A stretch of DNA of 64,000 bases from Labrus mixtus (Eukaryota > Chordata > Actinopteri > Labriformes > Labridae). Numbering within the stretch: the first letter of the stretch is position 1; each line of letters begins with the position of its first letter. Below are positions 10,751 to 20,193 of the stretch, piece after piece. A model generated the notes under the pieces. It saw only the letters and a list, made by a program, of their open reading frames with translations, had not been told where the DNA came from and did no database searches. The stretch is taken from contig NC_083628.1 in assembly GCF_963584025.1 (NCBI RefSeq), positions 20,704,731 to 20,768,730 on the forward strand, in the 5' to 3' direction. Made by a program: the position numbers and the translations under genes.

Positions 10751-11701
10751 GGCTAAAATCAGGGCGTTAGCTTTTTTTATTGTTAACATTTTAGCATTCT
10801 GGCATTAGCATTTGGCTTAACAGGCTACTGCCTCATTGAGCTGCTAGCATAAGTTGTGCTAGCAGGGTCAAAGTAAAGGCTTGTCTTCATCTGTTGATGG
10901 TCGGTCGCCATTCACTGATGTGAGCTCATGTTTATTTAGAAGCATGTTTTATTGGAGGAATTAACCAATTTTAAGAGGATTTTGCTGTAGACTTCTGACT
11001 TTCAGACTTTTGACTGGATTCTGGACTTGGACTTCACATTGAGACTGACCTTACTCGACTCTCCAATGCCTATAGCTTTGACATTTCTCTGAAAAGCAAA
11101 ACACATTCAAGTCTCAACTCTTGACCTGTTAAAAACAGAACTCAAACACCTGCAGCTTTACTCGACAACATGGCCTCAATGACAGACACAAGACCTCTCC
11201 TTAAGACTGTAACACACTCTGCTGTTTGTAAGTATTATGATACACCATCTGCAGCAACTTTAACCTGTTGTTTGTGGGCTGACATGCTTATTTTAGAGTT
11301 ACTGATGTTTTCATCTCTGCGTCATATTTGCTGTGTTTGTGTTTTGATGATAAACTCAGAGTTACAGCTTAGTAACAAACATCGTAGACCACGCTAAAAT
11401 GTACCACCACTTAACTCGCTCTAGCTGCCCCGGCTGAATTTAGACCAGGATAACTTAAAAACGTTACTGTCAGGGGAGAATACAGCCAGTGAGAAATGGA
11501 ATATATCAGCTTGACCTTGACATTACTGACACACACGGATACACACAGAAACACGCACAGCATGCCATATGGACCCCTTGCTTTGAGTCTCAAAGCAACA
11601 AATAGGACAGCAATAAGAAACAGATTGAAAGTTTGTTTTCATGGGAAGACATCTCCAACATTCCTAAAGATATAACACACACAAACACATATTAACACAC
11701 G

Positions 11702-11742
<41 letters not shown>

Positions 11743-13086
11743 GTCAGACCAGATGAGTGTAAACACAAGATGAAAACTAATAAAAAACATGTCTCTGTTG
11801 TTGAAGTACAAACATATGATCCACGTGTGTGTGCACACATGTACAGACGTGCAGAGTTTGCAGACATTTCTCTGCCTTCCCCGGACTTTGTTTCCAATAA
11901 TTCACTGACTTGGTCATCCTAGACTAATGTATGGTTCAACAAAAGCCGTGACATTATGAGATTTTCATTATCTGGTACCAGTGTGAATTTAAGTGGGGAA
12001 GATTAAAGGTACTCTGAAATAGATGCTAATGAAGTGATTCTTGAGCCAGCTTTCTTATGCAGAATATGTCAGTGTATATTATAACAAATACTAGTGTGGA
12101 TCAATGCCTGCTCAGCTGTGATGTTCTGCAGACCCTGCTGAGAGTGTTGTTAACTATGGAGTTTGAGTGTGTTCTGCTGAACAACCTGCATCTCTTAATT
12201 ATTTTTAGCTTTAATTTCATGCAGTTTCTGGTTAATAAAAAAAATCCTTATCAGAGCATGTCAGAAAACATAAACCCAAATGCACCCATGATAGTCCAAT
12301 AATGAGCCATCGCTGTCGGAAAGATATTTGTTGAGTGGGCTCCAATTACAGTTGAAATTAACGATAAGCAGTCATGTTATAAAAAGTACAGTTATTGCCA
12401 ATTTCTTGCACATACACTGCCCTAAGACGACGTGTTATTGTTTACATAAAAATGTCTTCATGTGCACAAGTTAGTGTGAAAAATGTCAACATAAGCTTCT
12501 GAAACTTCCTGCTTCAAAATCCACCCGGTAACTTTAACTGCATTGAACTCATGGAAACTCTGTGCGTCACTGAACGTATCATTATCTTCATTAGCTAAAA
12601 CACATACTCACACATAAGCTCCCAATGACATGCAGCTTTACAGTACTCAAACCAATGCTTTTACCTGATAGAATAATATACAAAGCATATACTATAACGG
12701 GGGAAAAAACACACAAAAAGAAATGCATGAAAGAAATGTAATAGTATGTTTTTACGTAACATGAAAAACAATTGTGTTGCTGAATTATATGAGCAGACTC
12801 TCAAAGGACAAACATCAAAACCATCTTCATCTTCATCTTCATCCTCCTCTGCAGCTATAAGCTCTCATTTATGAAAAAGATTTTCTCCTGCACATGTTCT
12901 AAATTATGCATCAAGTCAGGATACAAGTCAGAGTGTGTGTGTGTGTGTGTCTGTGTGTGTGTGCGTAATCCCTTGGATGGTTTACTAGGCCAGTGGTATG
13001 GCGTGAGTGAGACATGAGGCTTTAACCCCAAAACATATGCTGCTTCCTGTCTCTCTCTCTCTCTCTCCCCTCTCTTCTCTCTCTCG

Positions 13087-13116
13087 CCCCCCCCCCCCCC
13101 CCCCCCCCCCCCCCCC
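13087..13116. repeat. Uninterrupted 30-base poly-C tract
   Basis: Thirty consecutive C bases follow a CT-rich run. Such a tract can form i-motif (C strand) and G-quadruplex (G strand) structures and is prone to length error in assembly. The exact length should not be trusted. Confidence 0.9.
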
Positions 13117-13198
13117 TTCCTCTAACACCTTAAAGAAGTCCGGTCTTGCCAATTTCTGTAATGAGTCATTTACCATGAGAGGATGTGTTTTTAAAGCG

Positions 13199-13370
13199 TT
13201 GTGTGTGTGTGTTTGTGTAGGTCTGTGTTAGTGTGTGTGTGTGTGTGTGTGTGTGTCGCGTGTCCGTGTCTAACTTGTGTGTGCGAGCGTAAACTTTCCA
13301 TCTGGGAACTGCTATCAGGAGAGATGAGCTGTGAGCATGTCAGTGTGTGTGTGTGTGTGTGTGTGTGTGG
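13199..13370. repeat. Two neighbouring (TG)n arrays
   Basis: TG-rich arrays stand at about 13199-13256 and 13341-13370, separated by about 85 bases of ordinary intron. No coding sequence is implied. Confidence 0.85.
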
Positions 13371-14835
13371 GCGCTCATCTGGTCCTGTGAGGTCACTTCC
13401 TTCCTCTCTGGCCTCTGTCCCCTTCAAGTGTGTGAAACAGATTTAGATGTTTTGAAGTTTTACTTTGAACACACACATGCATTTTGTCAGTTGAATTAAT
13501 TTAGAAATTGGTAACTGTAGGTGGTTATTCAATCCCCTTTTTTGATGTTACATTATTTTTAATGTCACCGACGTTTACAACAAAATACAATTTGACTTGA
13601 AGTACACACTCCTCCAAAACAGAGGGCGCTAACACATTAGCCGTGTAACCAGAGCTTTCCAAAAGCTCCGGCTGCAGGTGTTCTGTCAATATGTGCTACT
13701 AATCATCAAGATGTGCTACTCAGGGGTTGTTCAAATGCAGACTGCATGTTCCTATTATTTAAAAGAGCTAATTGTTCAGAAATCTTAAAGATGTGATTGT
13801 GTATTTATTACATTTTTATCCTTGATTGAGGAGATGAATAAACCTTTGTGTGATATAGCTCTATGGAAAACAGACATCTGTAAATGGATTGGCATCTTTT
13901 AACAAGGTAGCGTAGGTCATCAGAACATCGACCAGACATCCACTACACTACTTAACAAAAACAGTTTGATAAAACCACTTTCCATTAACTATAAATGTAC
14001 ATTTGACAATCACTTGTCTCCGCTGCAAAAACAAAGCATGCTGATACTGAAACGTGCCCGTCCCTCTGTGAGCGTATCAAACCTCACTCTTCAAACCAAT
14101 AGGGGACATTAATGTACATTTTTTAATATATCCACTTTGGAAAATACTTGGAAAACATTGGCTGCAGCAACCTTAAAACTGCATCGACTGAAAGAGCGTT
14201 TTTCCAATTTACACCACTTAGATCTACACTTATGTATCGGCTTCATGAGTAACTTGTCTTATTGTTTACAATGTGCTTTTTACAGAAAAGCCAACTATTA
14301 AATTCAATCAAAAACTATACTACTGTAACAAAGTGGATTTTCTGTTATTATACCTCCAATTAAGTTCATTTCATATCCTGGAAAAGTGTACCAAGGACAT
14401 ACCTGAAGCCACCAAATTTGGGCTTTAGGATGTCCCCTGACCTGCAGGCTGTTTTTTTTTTTTTCAACTTGCTTATAGCTTGTCTAACAGCCACTGCAAT
14501 CAATTTTTTTTTAAATGCATCATTGTCCATTAGACATCATTAAGATGCTTTAAAAATGTCATCATTCAATGTAAGAAAAGGTAAGAAACGATTAAAAGTA
14601 AACCTTCCAAACCCGTGTCTCAGTGTTTGTATGTGAGGACAAAGAAGAAGAATCCGTTCAGAAGAGTAACAACTGGATCTCTGTGATGTGTGTATAGTGA
14701 TGTGGTTTCACTTTGAGAGTGGAACGGATGGACTGAGGGTATAGCGATAGACAGATTAATTAAAATATTTAGCTAACAACATCCTTATTTACAAAAATAC
14801 ATCCATCTTTTTTTTTTTTTCCGTGTGTGTCACAG

Positions 14836-14906
14836 CAAACAGAGCACAGAGTTCAGCAGCCAGCAGCTCTCAGACAGGAGACGCCTTAGGGAAAGCACTC
14901 GCATCC
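14836..14906 (+). CDS. tcf4: TCF4 exon D: start of AD2 (SSQTGDALGKALAS)
   Basis: The acceptor is GTCACAG and the donor is TCC|GTAAGT. Two leading bases complete Ala136 and the exon ends in phase 0 at residue 159. The product ANRAQSSAASSSQTGDALGK continuing to ALAS opens activation domain 2. In E-proteins this loop-helix region recruits co-activators. A (CA)n array begins eight bases into the next intron. Confidence 0.96.
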
Positions 14907-15128
14907 GTAAGTACAGCTCACACACACACACACACACACATACAAACAAACACACACACACACACATACAAACAAACACAAAAAGATGTAAGGGACCTAT
15001 TGACAGGTTTAATACATCCTGATTTTTCTGAATTTGTCTTACTTTAATTATCATCCATCTTCTGTTCAAGTCTTTTTAAGAATATTTATGAGCACTTGTT
15101 TGACTTTCTTTTCTTCTTCTTTTTTCAG
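14907..15128 (+). other. tcf4: tcf4 intron D-E with CA arrays
   Basis: This is a short 222-base intron. A (CA)n array with ACAAACA interruptions (about 14919-14985) starts almost at the donor. The intron ends in a strong pyrimidine tract and TTTTTCAG. Confidence 0.9.
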
Positions 15129-15207
15129 ATCTACTCTCCAGACCACACGAACAACAGCTTCTCGTCCAATCCCTCCACTCCAGTCGGCTCCCCTCCCTCC
15201 CTCACAG
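15129..15207 (+). CDS. tcf4: TCF4 exon E: AD2 core (IYSPDHTNNSFSSNPSTPVG)
   Basis: The acceptor is TTTTTCAG and the donor is G|GTAGCA. The exon starts in phase 0 and ends one base into an Ala codon, covering residues 160-185. IYSPDHTNNSFSSNPSTPVG then SPPSLT is essentially identical to the vertebrate AD2 loop-helix segment. With exon D it makes the second transactivation domain of the protein. Confidence 0.97.
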
Positions 15208-15289
15208 GTAGCACATGACACTCACCCTCCAATCACAACACACACACACACTTCAGCAGATGGGGAAAAAAAGCAGAGCTGACTTGGAC

Positions 15290-16760
15290 TTGTTTGAACT
15301 AAGACTTGACCTGACCCTAGTCAAAAATGACCTTTGACCTGACATGACCTTGTCTTGAGAGCTTGAGACTTGAACTTCTTTCAAATTAGAGAAGACTCTA
15401 AATTAACTTTTCATAAGATTTAACATAATCTAGGTGACTTTTGACTTGACTTCAGCACTTCTCCAAGGACTTGTGACTTGACTTGACTTGACCTTGATTA
15501 AAATGACTTCAGACCAGACATGTAAAATAAAACCTGAACTTATGAAGAATGACTTGATATGAAGTCATTTCAGAGGGTCAAGACTTGAATGTGTTTAAAT
15601 TGACTTGTGATTTATCTCAAAACTGGATTAAATTTTCCATCAAGACTTGACCTCCTTGGGCGCTGGTGGCGCACTGGTTAGTGTGCGCCCCATGTGTGGA
15701 GGTTATGGTCTTCCAAGCGGGCGGCCCGGGATCGGGTCCGCCCTGTGGCTCTTTCTGCATGTCATTCCCCACTCTCTCTCTCCCTGGTTTCCAACTCTGT
15801 CCACTGTCCTATCTCTACATTAAAGGCACAAAAAGCCCAAAAATAAATCTTAAAAAAAAAAAAAAAAAAAGACGACCTCCTTTACTTTAAAGCAATTATA
15901 AACTGGCTAGAAACTTGATTCAAACTGGTTTGAATGACACTTGGGCTTGAACTGGTGTCAAATAACTTCAGACAAGCTATGGACTAGTTTTAAATGATAC
16001 AAAAACTGCGTTGATCTTTTTACTAAGGACAAAATCTTGACTTCAAATTACTTAAGACGTGACATGGGATTGTTTCCAAGGACTTGAAACTTGACCTGGA
16101 CTATTAAGACTTGCAAAAATACTTTTTCCTAAACACTTGTTGTAGGGCGTTTAACTGAAACTGAGGCAGAGACTTGACATGAAATTTGAGTCAAGACTTT
16201 GGAACTTGACTTGAGCTCATCAAATGACTTGAGACTTGTCTTGAACAGATTTGAACTGACCTTTGACATACATTGAACTTGTTTAAATGGGTTGTGACCT
16301 AGCTTGAACTATTGTCAGGGGACCAAAGACTTGACTAGAACTTCTTCTGAATGACTTGACACATAAAACTGGACTATAAAAGATGTGAGTTTCTCCACGG
16401 GAGATGGTTTGAAAAGACTTGACACTTCACCTGAACGACTTGACACTTGGACTCAACTGCTGTCAAGTAGTCTCAAGGTTGAGTAGTCTCTACCTTGGGA
16501 CAAGATGTGGACTTTGTAAATGATGCAAGACGAGACCTGATTTGAACTGGTTTATAATAACATTAAACTCAACATCTGATTGTTTTAAATTATCTCAGAC
16601 CAAACTTGAACTTGTTTCAAAGCACATAAAACATAATTGGACTTGTTTCAAATGACTACAGAGACCAGACGTAGAATAAACTTTAGCAGGAGCTGGTGAC
16701 TGGTTTTTAATGACTTGAGCCAGACTGACTAGGATTTCAGACTTTAAACTTGATTGTAAA
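15290..16760. repeat. Degenerate GACTTGA/CTTGAACT minisatellite (about 1.5 kb)
   Basis: Dozens of short variants of gacttg, cttgaact and gacttgac recur at irregular 15-40 base spacing on the + strand. They are mixed with tttcaaat and aatgact links. The complement (caagtc) is rare on the same strand, so the stretch has strong strand asymmetry. A smaller patch of the same type lies at 10985-11130. The array is split by the SINE at 15658-15873. Confidence 0.75.
15658..15873 (+). mobile_element. tRNA-derived SINE, family A copy 2, with target-site duplication
   Basis: It begins gggcgctggtggcgcactgg, has a box B-like gggatcgggtccgcc, a CT-rich segment and a poly-A tail of about 18 bases. The 9-base gacctcctt stands on both sides (15649-15657 and 15874-15882), which marks a target-site duplication and a retroposition event into the older minisatellite. 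Confidence 0.85.
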
Positions 16761-17029
16761 ACTGCAAAATAAAAGTGGGAATTAAAACAAAAATGCATCA
16801 GAACAAAGTAAAAACAACATTAAACTTCAGCATTGTAGTTTTATTTATTAATTTAAAGGAGCTTGTACTTTTAAAGTGCAATAACTTAACATAAGAAGAA
16901 ACAATAAGAAAGCATTATGGCTGTGTCTCCCCTCCATCCCCCTCCTCATCCTCCTATTATTTCCTCCAATTACTCCTCCTCCAGGCTAATATTGTAAACT
17001 CTCCCTGCTCCTTAAAGTGAAAAATGACT

Positions 17030-17500
17030 TTTCCTAATAATAGTTGTGTCGAATTTGTCTCTAATTGTCGCCGCTACACACACCGTTTGATATTTCTGTG
17101 CCGCGCCTTGTGACTGATAGCTTTAATTACGAGCGCCACTTCGAACAAATCGCTCACAAACCTACCGGCTCTGCAAACAACGAGGCCCCCACTCCCCCTC
17201 TTTCTTCTCCTCCTCCTCGTCATTATAGCTGCCTGGGATATTGCCTGCTAAACCATAATTGGTGTTTATCATTGTGTCAGAGTTACTCCACTTTTTACAA
17301 ATTAGAAATGAAGCCTATTAGAGCAAACTACATGCAAATTGATATCCAAGGCTAATTCTGCAAGGGTGTTTTACAGTGTTGGACTCGGAATAATTTACCG
17401 TGCCGTTTAATACATATATTTGTATTTGCACATGAATGTACCCAGGTGATTATTCATTAATTAGCATATGGAAATGAGCATGTAATATGAATAAAGGAGA
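17030..17500. promoter_or_regulatory. Candidate conserved intronic enhancer
   Basis: This repeat-free block has the texture of a vertebrate conserved non-coding element and is dense in transcription-factor-like sites. These include an exact octamer ATGCAAAT (17332-17339), an E-box CAGGTG (17443-17448), a homeodomain-type TTAATTAG just after it and ATATGGAAATGAGCAT beyond. TCF4 introns in vertebrates are known to hold many conserved elements. The call is by texture only, since no alignment could be run. Confidence 0.4.
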
Positions 17501-17861
17501 GGGGAGAGGAAAAAAAGACCCGAGACAAAATGGTAAGACAATGAAAAAAGAGAAACACAAGCTAATGAGATGAAATGGGAGTTACAAGGGAGAGATCAGG
17601 GGGTGAGGGCAGGGTGGAGGTGAGAGGAGAACAGAGGAGAACAAGAATGTGAGAATTACCTGCGTTTGATCAGAGCTCCCGAGTGAGGGTTGGGCACCCT
17701 AGACAAAACAGCACACCACAGAATTAGCTTAATAATGTACTTTTTTCTGTTATCATGGGTAATAGTAATAATAATAGTCTAAGTTATTGCAGATTGGGCA
17801 GCACTTTTCTCTCACCAGGCATGGGTGCACAACAGATTCACTCTAAAAACTAAAAATTATT

Positions 17862-18065
17862 ATTATTATTTTTCAAGATTATTTGGGGGGCTTTTTGCCT
17901 GTATTTGATTGGACAACTTGAAAGAGACAGTAAATAGGGGAGAGAAAGTGGGGGATGAAATCAAGCAGATAACTGCAGGACCTGGAAATGGACCTGTGAC
18001 CAGTGTGACAAGGCCTCTGTACGTGAGGATACCCATGAAACCCCAATGCTGTTTGAAGGCCTCTA
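17862..18065 (-). mobile_element. tRNA-derived SINE, family A, reversed copy
   Basis: Read on the minus strand, it shows the head (after a short lead) with ggcctctg/tgtcacactgg, a box B-like stretch, the CCCCCACTTTCTCTCCCC segment and a TTTACTGTCTC-type end. It lies at the edge of an AT-rich run (attattattattattt). Confidence 0.5.
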
Positions 18066-18507
18066 TGTCCCATCCCGTCATTAATCAGCGCCTCATATTA
18101 ATGTTAATTCACCCAAGTGTCTGTCTCTCCTCTGTCTACCAGCTAATGAGACCTGTCGATTCAGATACGACTCTTCAGAGCAGCAACATAGCACAAAAGC
18201 AGAAAAGAACAGAGAAACAAAGCGTGTTTATTCTGCAGAGAGCGCCCATGCTAATCAACCACTTGTACCTTTTTCAAAAACAAAAGCCTGACATTAGCAT
18301 TTCTGCTACGAGATATGAGTTGGTTTGTTTTAGTCTTTTCTTCCTCATCTCTGTGTGTATAATGTCTGAGCACCACAAGTGGAAAGGGGAAGAGACTCCT
18401 TGTGTGTAAAGACGCTTTGTCTGCCGTTTGGCACTGTACATCAAGTGGTTTCTTTCTTTAACATACAAAGGGAGAAGAGGTTTTAGATCTAATCCCCACA
18501 CAGACAT

Positions 18508-18560
18508 CCATCCATTTTCTGTTTACACTTCTTCTATATGCCGGGTCGCAGGTGCCTTAA
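18508..18560 (+). repeat. Short fish dispersed repeat fragment
   Basis: The text catccatccattttctgttt followed by cttctatatgccgggtcgca resembles the very common teleost catccattttctataccgct...gggtcgcggg repeat. It is a fragment only. Confidence 0.5.
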
Positions 18561-18760
18561 GACTGGTCTATCATGCATTGAGGAAGCGACTAGTTACACA
18601 CAATAAAAGGTTGTGCTGATTAGAGCATATCAGTTTCATCTCCCAGAGCTTGTTCTCATACTACTTGTTTTCTAAATGGTGCCAAAGGTAGATTTTTGTG
18701 TCCCCCCTGCACGTTCATATTTTCCCTCCTGATATCGTCCCCTTGTCTCTTGTCTCCTAG

Positions 18761-18840
18761 CTGCAAGTTCAGCTGTCTGGTCAAGGAACGGAGGACAGGG
18801 AGCGTCATCCCCAAGCTATGAGGCTCCGTTGCATTCTCTG
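18761..18840 (+). CDS. tcf4: TCF4 exon F: AVWSRNGGQ segment
   Basis: The acceptor is TCTCCTAG and the donor is CTG|GTATGC. Two leading bases complete Ala186 and the exon ends in phase 0 at residue 212. The product contains SSAVWSRNGGQGASSPSYEA and ends PLHSL, a clear match to the TCF4 segment between AD2 and the helical IEDRLERLDD block. It carries one extra Gly relative to the mammalian sequence. Confidence 0.95.
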
Positions 18841-18976
18841 GTATGCTTAAACACAAAAAACCAGATGGTAAACACATTAAGAATATTATTTTTTTTTTTT
18901 TGGAGGGTACAATTTTAATCCAAACGACATTTCAGAATAAATGCTCAAAGTCATTCTGTGTCCCTGTGTTCTGCAG
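18841..18976 (+). other. tcf4: tcf4 intron F-G (136 bases)
   Basis: This is the shortest intron in the window. It contains a 13-base T run and ends in TGTTCTGCAG. Its small size may allow retention or exon-definition pairing of exons F and G. Confidence 0.9.
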
Positions 18977-19186
18977 CAAAGTCGTATTGAGGACCGTCTT
19001 GAGCGTTTGGATGATGCCATCCACGTACTGCGGAGTCACGCGGTCGGACCGTCGACGGGTATGAGCAGCGGGCACGGAGAGATGCACAACCTTATAGGGG
19101 CAGCACACACGCACAATGGAGCCATGGGCGCTCTGAGCAGCGGCTACGGGACAGGACTGCTGTCAGCCAACAGACACTCACTCATG
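18977..19186 (+). CDS. tcf4: TCF4 exon G: IEDRLERLDDAIHVLR helix and Gly-rich linker
   Basis: The acceptor is TTCTGCAG and the donor is ATG|GTAGGA. It is phase 0 on both sides, 70 codons (residues 213-282), so it can be skipped without a frame change. QSRIEDRLERLDDAIHVLRS is a highly conserved charged/leucine helix. HAVGPSTGMSSGHGEMHNLI and SSGYGTGLLSANRHSLM follow. A short HTH insertion (AAHTHNGAM) differs from mammals. The segment belongs to the conserved repressive/regulatory part upstream of the bHLH. Confidence 0.97.
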
Positions 19187-19971
19187 GTAGGATCTGAGCG
19201 CATGTTTCTCTACCAAAGTTTTGAGTGTATGGTTATGTTAAAACATGCACATTTTTAATATGATGGAGCACAAAAGATCTAGTAGTGCTTATTGATCAAG
19301 GTCAGATCAAATAACATTACAAAGGAGAAGCAGATGAGTAGAGGAGGATGAGTTAAAAAGAAAGAGAGAAACTTAAAGTCGAGTCAGAGGACAGGAGAGG
19401 AGAATAAATAAAAAATGTGAAATAAGACAGCAGTCATGCTTTCCACATTTAATTTTGGCTTTTTTTGTCAACTTGAATCAATAAACATAAAGAACCAAAC
19501 AGCTGTGTGACATAAGGAGAGGTAGGAGGGCAAGCGAGGGAGAGAGAGCATTATAAAACACAGCCAATATAAACACATTCAGATGCCTGGACATGTTCAC
19601 TCAGACCCACTCTGTTTATTTGTGCATATTCACATGTGGACATGCACACACCAGATGTTCATGCTAACTAGCACACTCTGCACACTGTCACTACCTCTTC
19701 AACACCTCTCTCGCTCTCTGTACAAAGACTTGGCCTCAGCCTCACTGATGTCATATGTCAAGCTCCTGAAGTGACACTTTGAGTTTTTTCTGTGTTGTGG
19801 TCGCAAAGGACTCTGCAGACTCCAGGGGGCGCTGACATCAGCTTTACACTGTTCCCTATTCAGTAGTTCAGAAGCTTTGTCCCCTAGTCCCTGCTCTTTG
19901 TTAAAGTATGTACTTTGAAGTGTTGTTTTCTAAATGGAGAACACCTGTGCTATAGAGGAGGGTGTGTATTA

Positions 19972-19972
<1 letters not shown>

Positions 19973-20061
<89 letters not shown>

Positions 20062-20113
20062 TTGCTGGCCAGCTCCCACAGAGATTATCTTCTTCTCACG
20101 CATATCTGTCCAG

Positions 20114-20189
<76 letters not shown>
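19973..20189. repeat. (TG)41 array followed by (TC)36 array
   Basis: A pure TG run (19973-20054) and a pure TC run (20117-20189) stand 62 bases apart. The TC tract is a mirror-repeat polypurine/polypyrimidine tract able to form triplex (H-DNA), next to a Z-DNA-prone TG tract. Confidence 0.92.

Positions 20190-20193
<4 letters not shown>

Larger units (their letters stand above)
9679..14835 (+). other. tcf4: tcf4 intron C-D (about 5.2 kb)
   Basis: No exon was recognised. Contents include a CT run (9940-9965), the TTAAAAA-type array (10190-10310), an inverted-repeat element (10381-10750) and a short GACTTG-rich patch (10985-11130). Further along are CA/TG arrays at 11704-11742, 12934-12962, 13199-13256 and 13341-13370, and a 30-base C tract (13087-13116). 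A run near 12820-12845 repeats cttcat. The 13.4-14.8 kb part is AT-rich with nothing assigned. The acceptor is preceded by a 12-base T run and GTGTGTGTCACAG. Confidence 0.85.
15208..18760 (+). other. tcf4: tcf4 intron E-F (about 3.6 kb)
   Basis: No exon was seen. The first half (15290-16760) is a degenerate GACTTGA-type minisatellite interrupted by a SINE. The middle (about 17030-17500) looks like a conserved regulatory element. A reversed SINE (17862-18065) and a short fish repeat (18508-18560) follow. The acceptor is TGTCTCCTAG. Confidence 0.85.

Noticed and set aside
17909..18409. 166-residue forward open frame
   Set aside because: Half of it is a reversed SINE and the rest has no recognisable motif. 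No promoter or splice context.
18941..19258. Continuous frame from 18941 through exon G to 19258
   Set aside because: The strong acceptor at 18976 and donor at 19187 bound the true exon; the flanking residues are intron.
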